This document shows positions 1 through 7,371 of a DNA stretch of 26,183 nt, piece after piece (position 1 is the first letter of the stretch; every line of letters begins with the position of its first letter). The position numbers and the translations under genes were made by a program. The notes below the pieces were generated by a model, which saw nothing but the letters and a program-made list of their open reading frames with translations, made no database searches and had not been told where the DNA came from. The stretch covers positions 1 through 26,183 of the forward strand of contig JAZQTM010000004.1 in assembly GCA_045630765.1 (NCBI GenBank), in the 5' to 3' direction. Source of the stretch: RGIG3009 sp045630765 (GTDB lineage: Bacteria > Bacillota > Clostridia > Oscillospirales > Acutalibacteraceae).

Positions 1-1
1 G

Positions 2-574
2 CATGGCGAAAAACCGCTTCAGTATGCCGCCTGTTCGGTTGATTACGGAGCAAATGCAGAGTTCAGGGCACCCGATACCGATGACCGTCAGGACTACGTT
101 CTGAAAGCGTATATCGTATCGAGAGACGGCAAAACGCTTGCACAGCAGAGTTTCAACTTTACAGTTTTTGCAGACGTAACACTTCCGGATAACAGCGACG
201 TCGTTTTGATCACCGATCTTGAAAACGGCACTCACGAAATCGCTGGTGAAACCGTCGAAGTCAGCAGAATTGCTCGCGGCGGCATGGCCTATTTCTTGTC
301 AAGAAAGACCGGTCACGATGCTGTTAAAGGGTTTACACCTACAGATTTCAGAATGTGGTATGACAAAAAGCTTGACCGCCTCGCCCCCATTTCAAGGCAA
401 TGCTTTACGGCAGACGGCTTTAAGCCTATCTTGATTTGTAACGGTAGTTACACGCCCAAATGTGTAGTAGGCGAAAAGTTATACGAAGGTAAACGTTACG
501 TCATTTGTTTGGCAGATTTAAGAGAAGAAAATCCCGTTGCCAAACGATTCCGTAAAAAACTCCTTGAACTGTAA
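2..574 (+). CDS. C-terminal part of a glycoside hydrolase family 2-like protein (5' truncated)
   Basis: The reading frame is open from base 2 to the TAA at 572-574, so the gene starts left of the window and only about 190 C-terminal residues are visible. The visible part looks like beta-sandwich sequence and contains the pattern F-x-P-x-D-F-x-x-W-Y-D near the middle and an E-N-P-V-A-K-R-F motif close to the C-terminus. This resembles my recollection of the last domain of large clostridial family 2 glycoside hydrolases (beta-galactosidase/glucuronidase-like sugar-binding proteins). No catalytic residues lie in the visible part, so the enzymatic assignment is an inference. A start at the ATG at 284 or an internal ATC is not needed, because coding continues upstream without a stop. 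A strong terminator follows 12 bases after the stop, so this is the last gene of its transcript. Confidence 0.55.
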   Translation, partial: HGEKPLQYAACSVDYGANAEFRAPDTDDRQDYVLKAYIVSRDGKTLAQQSFNFTVFADVTLPDNSDVVLITDLENGTHEIAGETVEVSRIARGGMAYFLSRKTGHDAVKGFTPTDFRMWYDKKLDRLAPISRQCFTADGFKPILICNGSYTPKCVVGEKLYEGKRYVICLADLREENPVAKRFRKKLLEL

Positions 575-586
575 GAAAATCAAATC

Positions 587-620
587 AAAAGCCGACCGTG
601 CGGTGTACGGTCGGCTTTTT
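587..620 (+). terminator. Rho-independent terminator after the glycoside hydrolase-like gene
   Basis: A perfect 9-bp stem, GCCGACCGT (591-599) with ACGGTCGGC (607-615), closes a 7-base loop. It is preceded by AAAA and followed by five Ts, the usual intrinsic terminator layout. Confidence 0.9.
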
Positions 621-680
621 GTTCGTTCACAGCAAAACGTAAGTATCGATCTTAAATAGAGTTTTTGTGTTCTCCCCCGC

Positions 681-709
681 TTGTACTTTACGCAACGGTA
701 TGCTATACT
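681..709 (+). promoter_or_regulatory. Sigma-A-type promoter of the nucleoside hydrolase gene
   Basis: TTGTAC (681-686) and TATACT (704-709) are separated by 17 bases. TG at 701-702 gives an extended -10 element (TGCTATACT). It sits about 30 bases upstream of the gene start, between a terminator and the gene. Confidence 0.75.
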
Positions 710-739
710 GATAAAAACTTCAAAGTAAGGAGTTTGTTG

Positions 740-1714
740 ATGATAGAAAACAACAAACCGATAAAAATTATTTTTGACACCGATATCGGCGTAGACTGTG
801 ACGATGCAGGTACGTTAGCCATGTTGCATCGCCTTTGCGATAAAGGTGAAGCCGAACTGCTGGCTGTTACCCATTGTTACAGTTCCCCGTATGCCGCCGG
901 TTGCATTGATGCCATCAACCGTTTCTACGGTCGGGAAGTACCCGTTGGTATCAACTATGCCGTTGCCGAAGAAGCCCATAACGGTCGCGCCACGTATGCG
1001 GGAATGCTATGCGATCTGTTTGAGAACAATTACCCCGCCTCCACCTTTGGCACTGCAAATGCGGCACCGGACACCTTAACGGTATTGCGCAAAACATTGG
1101 CACAGGCAGAAGATCACAGCATAACGCTGGTAGCAACCGGTGCACTCACCTCGATGGCAAGACTTGTCACCAGTGAAGCCGACGACATTTCCCCCCTTAC
1201 CGGCAGAGAATTGATCTCCAAAAAGTTAGCGCGTACCATCGTTATGGGCGGCCGTTTCTTTGAATCCTGGCCGATGGTGCTGTATCCCGACGGTAACACC
1301 TCAGGAGATCCCGTCACATGGGAATGGAATATTAAATGCAGCGGCTTGGAAGCGGCGAAAACCGCTTGTGACGGATGGCCCGGAGAGTTAGTCTTTGCCA
1401 GCTATGAACTGGGATCCTATATCAAGACAATGGTCGGCTATCCCAAACGCGCACAAGCGGGTGATCCGGTGGCCGCCGCCTACGAGATCCACAACCACGG
1501 CAGAGGTCGTTGCAGTTGGGATCAAACCGCTATGCTTGAGGCCGTTCGCCCCGGTATCTACTGGAATTACCATGAATTCGGCTCCATCACGGTTGACAAC
1601 GATTTTGTGACTCGTTGGAAGCACGATGACAGCTTAAAACACACCTATTTGCTTCCCAAAGTTGACTATGAAGAGATTCGTCAAGTGATCGACGATTTGG
1701 TTGACGGTAAGTAA
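740..1714 (+). CDS. Inosine/uridine-preferring nucleoside hydrolase family protein
   Basis: This is a predicted N-ribohydrolase, which splits nucleosides (or a related N-glycoside) into base and ribose in the cytoplasm. The N-terminus carries the calcium-binding aspartate cluster of the family, D13-T-D15-I-G-V-D19-C-D21-D22, a slightly spaced form of the usual DTDxGxDD signature. An aspartate in the C-terminal segment CSWDQTA probably corresponds to the last metal ligand. Length is 324 residues, normal for the family. The frame is open upstream to 665, but AAGGAG at 727-732 lies seven bases before the ATG at 740, and the promoter -10 at 704-709 lies inside the longer version, so 740 is the start. 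It is a single-gene transcript with its own promoter and terminator. Substrate cannot be told from sequence, and several subfamilies act on other N-glycosides. Confidence 0.85.
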   Translation: MIENNKPIKIIFDTDIGVDCDDAGTLAMLHRLCDKGEAELLAVTHCYSSPYAAGCIDAINRFYGREVPVGINYAVAEEAHNGRATYAGMLCDLFENNYPASTFGTANAAPDTLTVLRKTLAQAEDHSITLVATGALTSMARLVTSEADDISPLTGRELISKKLARTIVMGGRFFESWPMVLYPDGNTSGDPVTWEWNIKCSGLEAAKTACDGWPGELVFASYELGSYIKTMVGYPKRAQAGDPVAAAYEIHNHGRGRCSWDQTAMLEAVRPGIYWNYHEFGSITVDNDFVTRWKHDDSLKHTYLLPKVDYEEIRQVIDDLVDGK

Positions 1715-1721
1715 AATCGCT

Positions 1722-1750
1722 AAAGACCGACCTTGATGGTCGGTCTTTTT
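1722..1750 (+). terminator. Rho-independent terminator after the nucleoside hydrolase gene
   Basis: AAAGACCGACC (1722-1732) pairs perfectly with GGTCGGTCTTT (1738-1748) around a 5-base loop and runs into a T tract. Confidence 0.9.
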
Positions 1751-1779
1751 ATCTTTATACCCCACCTTCAAAAAGAGTG

Positions 1780-1808
1780 TTGCTTGCGCTCAATAAGTAT
1801 GATACAAT
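1780..1808 (+). promoter_or_regulatory. Promoter of the HAD/PHP phosphatase pair
   Basis: TTGCTT (1780-1785) and TACAAT (1803-1808) are 17 bases apart, directly downstream of a terminator and 20 bases upstream of the next start codon. Confidence 0.65.
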
Positions 1809-1828
1809 AACGCGCAGGAGTGATCGTT

Positions 1829-2443
1829 ATGATTAAGAATTATATTTTCGATTTTGGAAACGTAATAGCGCGGTTTGACCCCGATGAGTTAACCGCCGTT
1901 CACGTTAAAGATATCAACACACGCAAAAGCGTCAGTGACGTAGTTTTTGACCGATTATATTGGGATCGGTTAGACGATGGCAGCATTACCGACAGCGAAG
2001 TAAAAGACGGTATTTGCAGCCGTTTACCGCAAGAATTACACGACTGCGCCTGCCGCGTTTATGACGATTGGGTGGTATCTATGCCCACGATCGAAGGAAT
2101 GCGCGAAGTGATAGCCGACGTTAAGGATCACGGCGGAAAATTGTATCTGTTATCAAACATCAGCGTTGGCTTTGCCGAAACCTATGCCGACAACGCTGCC
2201 GTGAAGGACATATTGGACTTGTTTGACGGGTTGGTGTTTTCCGGTCCTATCGGACTTGCCAAACCGAACCGAGCGATCTACGAGCATTTACTGAATCGTT
2301 TTCATCTCACTGCCGAGGAATGTCTGTTTATTGATGATAACGCCGCCAATATTTCCGCCGCAAAAGCGGTCGGTATTCACGGATATTTGTTCGACGGCGA
2401 CGTCAAAGCATTGAGAAAATCGTTATTTTCGGAGGAATCGTAA
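1829..2443 (+). CDS. HAD-superfamily hydrolase, subfamily IA (YihX-like phosphatase)
   Basis: This is a predicted cytoplasmic phosphomonoesterase. HAD motif I is F7-D8-F-G-N, with D8 as nucleophile. The usual second aspartate (+2) is Gly, as in the YihX-type sugar-phosphate phosphatase branch. Motif II is LLSNIS near residue 108 and motif IV is F-I-D-D-N-A-A-N-I, giving the two magnesium-binding aspartates. Length is 204 residues, as expected. A GTG at 1820 is also in frame, but it overlaps the GGAG (1817-1820) that serves as ribosome site, so the ATG at 1829, eight bases downstream, is preferred. The stop codon overlaps the next start by one base (TAATG), so the PHP phosphatase gene is probably translationally coupled. 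Substrate unknown; glucose-1-phosphate-like sugars are one possibility. Confidence 0.82.
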   Translation: MIKNYIFDFGNVIARFDPDELTAVHVKDINTRKSVSDVVFDRLYWDRLDDGSITDSEVKDGICSRLPQELHDCACRVYDDWVVSMPTIEGMREVIADVKDHGGKLYLLSNISVGFAETYADNAAVKDILDLFDGLVFSGPIGLAKPNRAIYEHLLNRFHLTAEECLFIDDNAANISAAKAVGIHGYLFDGDVKALRKSLFSEES

Positions 2444-3246
2444 TGCTTTCTAATTTGCATACACACACCACACTTTGCGATGGTAAAAACACGCCCGAAG
2501 AAATGGTGCTTGCCGCTATTGACAAAGGGTTTTCATCGATTGGTTTTTCCGGTCACGGCTATACCGATTTTGACCTGTCGTATTGCTTAAAAGATATGAA
2601 CGCCTATATCCGTACCATTCGCGACTTGCAAAAGCAATACCAATCAAAAATCGACGTTTATCTGGGCGTCGAAGAAGACAGTGGGTGTCCTCTCCCCAAG
2701 CGCTCGGATTTTGACTATATTATCGGCTCATCTCATTATGTTCAACTCAACGGCTCTTATTATCCTGTTGATTGCGGAGTTGACAAACTACAAGCGTGTA
2801 TCAACCTCTTCGACGGTGACCCTCTCAAATTAGCGGATAGCTACTACCGTACTTTTTGCGATTATATTCACACACGCAAGCCGGATATCATCGGCCATTT
2901 TGATTTGATTACCAAATACGATGAACTTGATGCCTCGCTATTCTTAAGCGATCCCGCATATCAATCACTTGCCGAGCGGTATTTGAAAGAGGCACTGAAA
3001 AGCGACTGCTTGTTTGAGGTAAATACCGGTGCCATCGGGCGTGGATACCGTACCTCCCCCTACCCCGGCGCAGAGCTATTACACGTATTAAAAACAAATG
3101 GCGGAAAAGTAACGTTGTCATCCGACTGTCACGCGGCAGATAAACTGGACTGTTTCTTTACGGAAGCAAGAGTTATGCTTCGCGACATTGGTTTTCAGTA
3201 CATCTACGTTTTATCTAAAGGTACATTTATCAAGGATTATCTGTAA
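2443..3246 (+). CDS. PHP-domain phosphatase (histidinol-phosphatase HisK/HisJ family)
   Basis: This 267-residue PHP-family metallophosphoesterase starts with the classic H6-T-H8 motif (HTHTTLCDG). Further metal-ligand candidates are G-F-S-G-H-G-Y near residue 37, E-E-D in YLGVEEDSG, G-S-S-H-Y, G-H-F-D-L and the C-terminal S-D-C-H-A. The order and length match monofunctional histidinol-phosphate phosphatases, which dephosphorylate histidinol phosphate in histidine synthesis. No other histidine gene is in the window, so a different phosphate ester is possible. It begins inside the stop codon of the HAD gene and ends at a bidirectional terminator. Two predicted phosphatases in one transcript suggest they act in the same salvage or detoxification step, but that is inference. 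Confidence 0.85.
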   Translation: MLSNLHTHTTLCDGKNTPEEMVLAAIDKGFSSIGFSGHGYTDFDLSYCLKDMNAYIRTIRDLQKQYQSKIDVYLGVEEDSGCPLPKRSDFDYIIGSSHYVQLNGSYYPVDCGVDKLQACINLFDGDPLKLADSYYRTFCDYIHTRKPDIIGHFDLITKYDELDASLFLSDPAYQSLAERYLKEALKSDCLFEVNTGAIGRGYRTSPYPGAELLHVLKTNGGKVTLSSDCHAADKLDCFFTEARVMLRDIGFQYIYVLSKGTFIKDYL

Positions 3247-3279
3247 AAAAACACCGAGGATTATTCCTCGGTGTTTTTT
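3245..3279. terminator. Bidirectional terminator between two convergent operons
   Basis: ACACCGAGG (3251-3259) pairs with CCTCGGTGT (3266-3274), flanked by A-rich and T-rich runs that give a U tract in both directions. It ends the HAD/PHP transcript on the plus strand and the long ruvC-to-phosphatase run on the minus strand. The minus-strand stop codon (3261-3263) lies in the hairpin loop. Confidence 0.9.
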
Positions 3280-3710
3280 ATATGTGTAAGTAAAGCTTTA
3301 CATCCGCGATGGATCTGTTCAAATACCGCTTCGAACCGTCCGCTGTACCAAGGATCTTCAATATCCCCGGGCGTATCGGTGAAATCCAACAAGCGGTGTA
3401 CTTTTCCGTCGGGATCACTGCCGATAACACGCATCAGGCGCGGGAGATTGTATTCCTCCATTACGATAATATAACCGAAAGCATCGTAATCCTCCACCGT
3501 TATCTGACGTGCGCGGTGGTCGCCGAAAGGAACACCGTGTCGACGCAAGGTGTCCGCCGCCTTCGGATATATCGAATTCCCGATCTCTTCACGAGAAACA
3601 GCCTTGGATTCGGCGTAAAGGTCTTCCCCTTGCGTCAAATCTTTGAAAATGTATTCTGCCATCGGTGAACGGCAAATATTGCCGTGGCACAAAAACAATA
3701 CTTTTTTCAC
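3261..3710 (-). CDS. Low-molecular-weight protein-tyrosine-phosphatase family protein
   Basis: This is a predicted cysteine-dependent phosphatase of the LMW-PTP fold, 149 residues. The P-loop is C8-H-G-N-I-C-R14-S-P near the N-terminus, with C8 the nucleophile and R14 binding phosphate. The general-acid motif is D119-P-W-Y. The frame is open 61 codons further upstream, into clpE, but the P-loop must sit at the N-terminus and AAAGGG precedes the GTG at 3710, so that GTG is the start. The gene follows clpE after 13 bases and is the last gene before the terminator. The residue that is Thr in the phosphoarginine phosphatase YwlE is Ile12 here, which favours phosphotyrosine or another target over phosphoarginine. 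The true substrate is unknown. Confidence 0.9.
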   Translation of the reverse strand: MKKVLFLCHGNICRSPMAEYIFKDLTQGEDLYAESKAVSREEIGNSIYPKAADTLRRHGVPFGDHRARQITVEDYDAFGYIIVMEEYNLPRLMRVIGSDPDGKVHRLLDFTDTPGDIEDPWYSGRFEAVFEQIHRGCKALLTHIKNTEE

Positions 3711-3723
3711 GTTTATCGTCCCT

Positions 3724-5985
3724 TTACAGGATATTGAAAACCAATTGATCCGACTCCAAGGAAACCGCAATACCGACAATCGGTCGGTCGCGATTTCCGA
3801 CGATTTCCGAAGCAATCTTATCCTCGATTTCACGGCGAACAGCATTACGCAGATCACGCGCACCGCGTTTACCGCCATGTGCTTTCTCCGCAAGGTGCGA
3901 GGGCACGTCCTCTGTCCACGTCAAGCGTATACCGCGTTCGGTAAGCGGTTCCACAAGTTCACCCAGCATCAGCACCGCGATCTTCTCGTAATCCGATTTT
4001 GTAAGCGGAGCAAAGTATACGACCTCATCCACACGGCTGATAAATTCGGGACGCAGGAAATCGGAAAGCGCTTTCTTCGCCTTGTCACGCGATGCTTGTG
4101 CGTCACTCTTACCGAAACCCATCAAATTCTCTTGAATCTGACTACCGGCATTGGAAGTCATCACGATGACCGTATTTTCAAAATTGACAATACGACCGTG
4201 AGCATCGGTAACGCGCCCTTCGTCCAAAATTTGCAGCAAAATATTGAGAACGTCGGGATGCGCCTTTTCAATCTCGTCAAACAGAATAACCGAATACGGT
4301 TTTTGGCGTACTTTTTCGGTTAGTTGTCCCGCCTCGTCGTAGCCGACATAGCCGGGCGGTGAACCAATGATACGGGAAACGGCGTGTTTCTCCATAAACT
4401 CCGACATATCCAAACGGATCAACGTTTCAGGTGTATCGAAGAGTTGCGCTGCCAATACTTTCACCAGTTCCGTTTTACCAACGCCGGTAGGACCGACAAA
4501 GATAAACGACGCGGGACGGCGGCGCGGGCTGATCTGCACGCGGTTGCGGCGAATTGCAGCCGCAACCAACGAAACTGCCTCATCTTGACCAATAACGTGA
4601 CGGCGCAGTTCGTCTTCAAAATCCGCCAATTTTGATAATTCGTTTTCTTGAATTTTAGAAGCAGGAATGCCGGTCCACAACTCGATCACTTTCGCAAGAT
4701 GTTCTTCACCGAGCGGCATATGAATCGCCTCGTCACGGATCGTCTCGATCGCTTGCTGTGCTTTCATCAACTGTGCGCGAATGTTTGCCAGCTGCTCGTA
4801 ATCGATCGTTTCACCCGCCATCGCATCCGATTCTTGCTTTTGAAGCTGTTGCTCTTCAAGCAACAGTTTGGCATATTCGTCTGCTTTTTTATTTTGCAGC
4901 GCTGCCGTGGCACATGCTTCGTCCAACAGATCAATTGCCTTATCGGGCAAATAACGGTCAGAGATATACCGTTCAGACAGCACGGCCGCTTTACGGGCAA
5001 GCGCATCAGACACGACGACGCCGTGATATTGCTCGTAATAGGATTTGATACCGCAAAGTATTTGTACGGTATCTTCAACGGACGGTTCTTCAACTTTGAT
5101 GGGTTGGAAACGACGTTCCAAAGCCGCATCTTTTTCGATATTCTTGCGATACTCGTTAAAGGTTGTCGCACCGATCACTTGAATTTCGCCGCGCGACAGT
5201 GCAGGCTTAAGGATATTGGCTGCAGACATACCGCCTTCGGAATCACCGACACCGACCAAGGTATGTACCTCGTCAATGAATAAAATGATATTACCTCTTG
5301 CCTTGACTTCGTCAACCAAGCTTTTAATACGGCTTTCAAATTGACCGCGGAACTGCGTACCGGCCACTAAACCGGTCAGGTCCAACAGACGCAGTTCTTT
5401 ATTTTGCAATTTATACGGCACGTCACCGGCAGCCATACGCAAGGCTAACCCCTCAGCGATCGCCGTTTTACCCACACCGGGTTCGCCGATCAAGCACGGG
5501 TTATTTTTGCTGCGGCGGCACAAAATTTGCACCGCGCGATATACCTCACGGTCACGTCCGATAACAGCATCTAACTTTCCGTCACGCGCTTTGGCGGTAA
5601 GATCGGTGGTAAAGTTATCAAGAATACTGCGCTTTTTTGTTTCTTTTTTCGGGGGATCGGACGGGTTTTCGGATTGTTTCTCGGGGGTGCTTTCCGCACT
5701 CAAGTTTTGCCCGAACAAATTTTGCAGAAACGGAAAAGCGGTAGCGCCTCCCGGCATAAAGTTTTCGTCTTCGCCGTCTTCCATATTCATCAGCTCACTG
5801 AGCTGTTCATCCATTTGCTCAAGTTCTTCTTGCCCGATACCGAACTTCGTCAACATCTCGTCCACAGGCTTGATACCAAGCTCTTTGGCACACGTCAGGC
5901 AAAGCCCCTCGTTCGTACTCTTGTCACCTTCCATACGGGTAACAAACACGACGGCGGGGCGTTTTTTACAACGGGAACAAACCAT
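3724..5985 (-). CDS. clpE: ATP-dependent Clp protease ATP-binding subunit, ClpE-like (N-terminal zinc finger)
   Basis: This AAA+ unfoldase is predicted to feed damaged proteins to ClpP. The protein begins with a four-cysteine zinc finger (C3-x2-C6 and C29-x2-C32), the hallmark of ClpE and absent from ClpC. An acidic, poorly conserved linker follows to about residue 120. The first AAA+ module has Walker A GEPGVGKT (167-174) and Walker B ILFIDE. A short coiled middle region spans about 370-420. The second module has GPTGVGKT (498-505) and VILFDE. M-G-F near residue 622 fits the ClpP-docking loop. Length is 753 residues, somewhat longer than Bacillus ClpE. GTG-ATG occur in tandem at 5988/5985; AAGGAG lies eight bases before the ATG, which I chose. 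pgsA lies 25 bases upstream and a phosphatase gene 13 bases downstream. No CtsR-type operator is visible next to it. Confidence 0.85.
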   Translation of the reverse strand: MVCSRCKKRPAVVFVTRMEGDKSTNEGLCLTCAKELGIKPVDEMLTKFGIGQEELEQMDEQLSELMNMEDGEDENFMPGGATAFPFLQNLFGQNLSAESTPEKQSENPSDPPKKETKKRSILDNFTTDLTAKARDGKLDAVIGRDREVYRAVQILCRRSKNNPCLIGEPGVGKTAIAEGLALRMAAGDVPYKLQNKELRLLDLTGLVAGTQFRGQFESRIKSLVDEVKARGNIILFIDEVHTLVGVGDSEGGMSAANILKPALSRGEIQVIGATTFNEYRKNIEKDAALERRFQPIKVEEPSVEDTVQILCGIKSYYEQYHGVVVSDALARKAAVLSERYISDRYLPDKAIDLLDEACATAALQNKKADEYAKLLLEEQQLQKQESDAMAGETIDYEQLANIRAQLMKAQQAIETIRDEAIHMPLGEEHLAKVIELWTGIPASKIQENELSKLADFEDELRRHVIGQDEAVSLVAAAIRRNRVQISPRRRPASFIFVGPTGVGKTELVKVLAAQLFDTPETLIRLDMSEFMEKHAVSRIIGSPPGYVGYDEAGQLTEKVRQKPYSVILFDEIEKAHPDVLNILLQILDEGRVTDAHGRIVNFENTVIVMTSNAGSQIQENLMGFGKSDAQASRDKAKKALSDFLRPEFISRVDEVVYFAPLTKSDYEKIAVLMLGELVEPLTERGIRLTWTEDVPSHLAEKAHGGKRGARDLRNAVRREIEDKIASEIVGNRDRPIVGIAVSLESDQLVFNIL

Positions 5986-6010
5986 CACGGGTACTCCTTT
6001 TTATATGAAC

Positions 6011-6589
6011 TCACTGAACAGATTCTGAAGCGGCCGACGTGGGAGCGGTCGTTTCTTTTCTCAATTTAAAATACAATTGCAAATATTTAAAGAACGAGAA
6101 CAGCATCGTAGCAGCCACTAAAACGATCAGTACCGTTAATACACTCTGCGGCATATCTGCCCATAAAACAATGAGAAGCATCACCGCATAAAACAAGAAA
6201 GTGGAAACTTTTCCAAACCATTTTGATCCGCGTATGGTGGCATTTTTTGAGAGCAGGATCCATCCGCCGATCGTCTGAAGCACTTCCTTTATTAAACAGA
6301 TAATCGCAAGCGGGATAAGTGCGGTATAACGCACGACCAAACACATAAGCACCGTGATCTGCGTCAGCTTGTCCGCTACCGGGTCCAAGAGCTTGCCGAA
6401 CTCGGTAATTTGGTTGCACCGTCTGGCAATCACACCGTCAAACAAATCCGTTAACCCGGAAAGCAACAATACCACTAAAGCCCCCGTTAACAATTCGTTA
6501 ATGTAGAATACAACAAAGATTGGAAGTAAGACAATGCGAAGTAAAGATAAAAAATTAGGAATGTTCCATACAAATTTTAAACGTTCCAT
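6011..6589 (-). CDS. pgsA: CDP-diacylglycerol--glycerol-3-phosphate 3-phosphatidyltransferase
   Basis: This integral membrane enzyme joins CDP-diacylglycerol and glycerol-3-phosphate to make phosphatidylglycerol phosphate, the committed step to phosphatidylglycerol and cardiolipin. The CDP-alcohol phosphatidyltransferase signature is complete: D48-x2-D51-G-x2-A-R-x8-G65-x3-D69-x3-D73. Several hydrophobic helices follow the pattern of the family, and the length (192 residues) is typical. The C-terminal tail after about residue 177 is polar and probably cytoplasmic. The ATG at 6589 is preceded by GAGG; the gene begins 14 bases after the CvpA-family gene and is followed 25 bases later by clpE. 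A different CDP-alcohol enzyme (for example phosphatidylserine synthase) is less likely given the N-terminal N-I-P-N-F-L-S-L-L-R typical of PgsA. Confidence 0.92.
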   Translation of the reverse strand: MERLKFVWNIPNFLSLLRIVLLPIFVVFYINELLTGALVVLLLSGLTDLFDGVIARRCNQITEFGKLLDPVADKLTQITVLMCLVVRYTALIPLAIICLIKEVLQTIGGWILLSKNATIRGSKWFGKVSTFLFYAVMLLIVLWADMPQSVLTVLIVLVAATMLFSFFKYLQLYFKLRKETTAPTSAASESVQ

Positions 6590-6603
6590 AGTAGGTTACC
6601 TCA

Positions 6604-7317
6604 TTAAATCTTAAGAACTGACGAGAGAGGATTGATTTCCGCAACCCATCCTGCCACTATGCTGTTATCCAAATTCTCCTGTGTAAAGGGACCCGTAGTA
6701 GTACCGCTTGCAATCAATTGCATAATCGTTACCGCCACCAACGCAAATACGACACCTTTTATCAAACCAACCACTGCACCCAACAAACCGTCCGTTTGAC
6801 GAATAAGGGGTAATTTCGTGAGCGGTTTCAACAGTTTCTCTAACAAACGAATCAATAACATGAGTATGGCAAAGAGAATCAAAAAGGCAACAAAGCGAAT
6901 GACCGCTACCATTACAGGACGAATGAGATCATCCACCAAGTAATCAGCAACTGCGGTGCCTGTTTGATCGTTACCGACAGAATCGCGAATGCCTTGCGTG
7001 ATCGTCTCGGTATCCAACGCAACCTGTACAAATTTAGGAAGCGTATCAAAAATCGTTTCCGTTTGTTCCGTCAACGTTTGAGCGGCACCCTCTACAACGG
7101 TTTCGCTCCAAGCCGTTTCAATCTTTTCGTGCAAACTGTCACGCAACATCCCGTCATACACCATCGAGGACACGGTGTTGCTCAAGGAAAGCGCCAGCAC
7201 AAACGCCACGATACAACCAACAAGTTGGATAATCGTACGAATGAATCCACGGCGATAGCCGACAATCGCTGTAATAGCGATTATGATAACAACAACAGCA
7301 TCTAAAATATACGGCAT
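6604..7317 (-). CDS. CvpA family membrane protein
   Basis: This 237-residue membrane protein belongs to the family of Escherichia coli CvpA (colicin V production). The N-terminus shows the family pattern: a first hydrophobic helix ending in G-Y-R-R-G-F, followed at once by a second helix. A long amphipathic, probably extracytoplasmic stretch covers roughly residues 50-130. Two or more helices follow, with a basic E-K-L-L-K-P-L-T-K segment between them and the family motif D-G-L-L-G-A-V-V-G-L. Molecular function is not established for the family; links to the envelope and to biofilm have been proposed. A 54-base gap to the upstream gene is the largest within the minus-strand run. AAAGGAG precedes the ATG at a good distance. 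pgsA follows after 14 bases. Confidence 0.88.
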   Translation of the reverse strand: MPYILDAVVVIIIAITAIVGYRRGFIRTIIQLVGCIVAFVLALSLSNTVSSMVYDGMLRDSLHEKIETAWSETVVEGAAQTLTEQTETIFDTLPKFVQVALDTETITQGIRDSVGNDQTGTAVADYLVDDLIRPVMVAVIRFVAFLILFAILMLLIRLLEKLLKPLTKLPLIRQTDGLLGAVVGLIKGVVFALVAVTIMQLIASGTTTGPFTQENLDNSIVAGWVAEINPLSSVLKI

Positions 7318-7371
7318 TTGAGAGTCTCCTTTACTGTATTAACAAGTATTGTCCCTTGTCTATACAAAAAA

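Noticed and set aside
2443..3246. Naming the PHP gene as a definite histidine biosynthesis gene
   Set aside because: No other histidine gene is nearby and PHP phosphatases act on varied esters, so only the family is claimed.
3261..3710. Calling the LMW phosphatase a YwlE-type protein-arginine phosphatase because it follows a Clp ATPase
   Set aside because: The selectivity position in the P-loop is Ile rather than Thr, and no arginine kinase gene is present in the window.
3643..5283. Plus-strand open frames of 211 and 226 codons opposite clpE
   Set aside because: Both are antisense to well-conserved AAA+ motifs, have no ribosome site or family resemblance, and have the composition of a reverse-strand shadow.
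7318..7371. Possible internal promoter or hairpin in the 54-base gap before the CvpA-family gene
   Set aside because: The best -35/-10 pairing I could make has several mismatches in the -10, and the only inverted repeat is 5 bp around an 8-base loop. Not strong enough to report as a feature.
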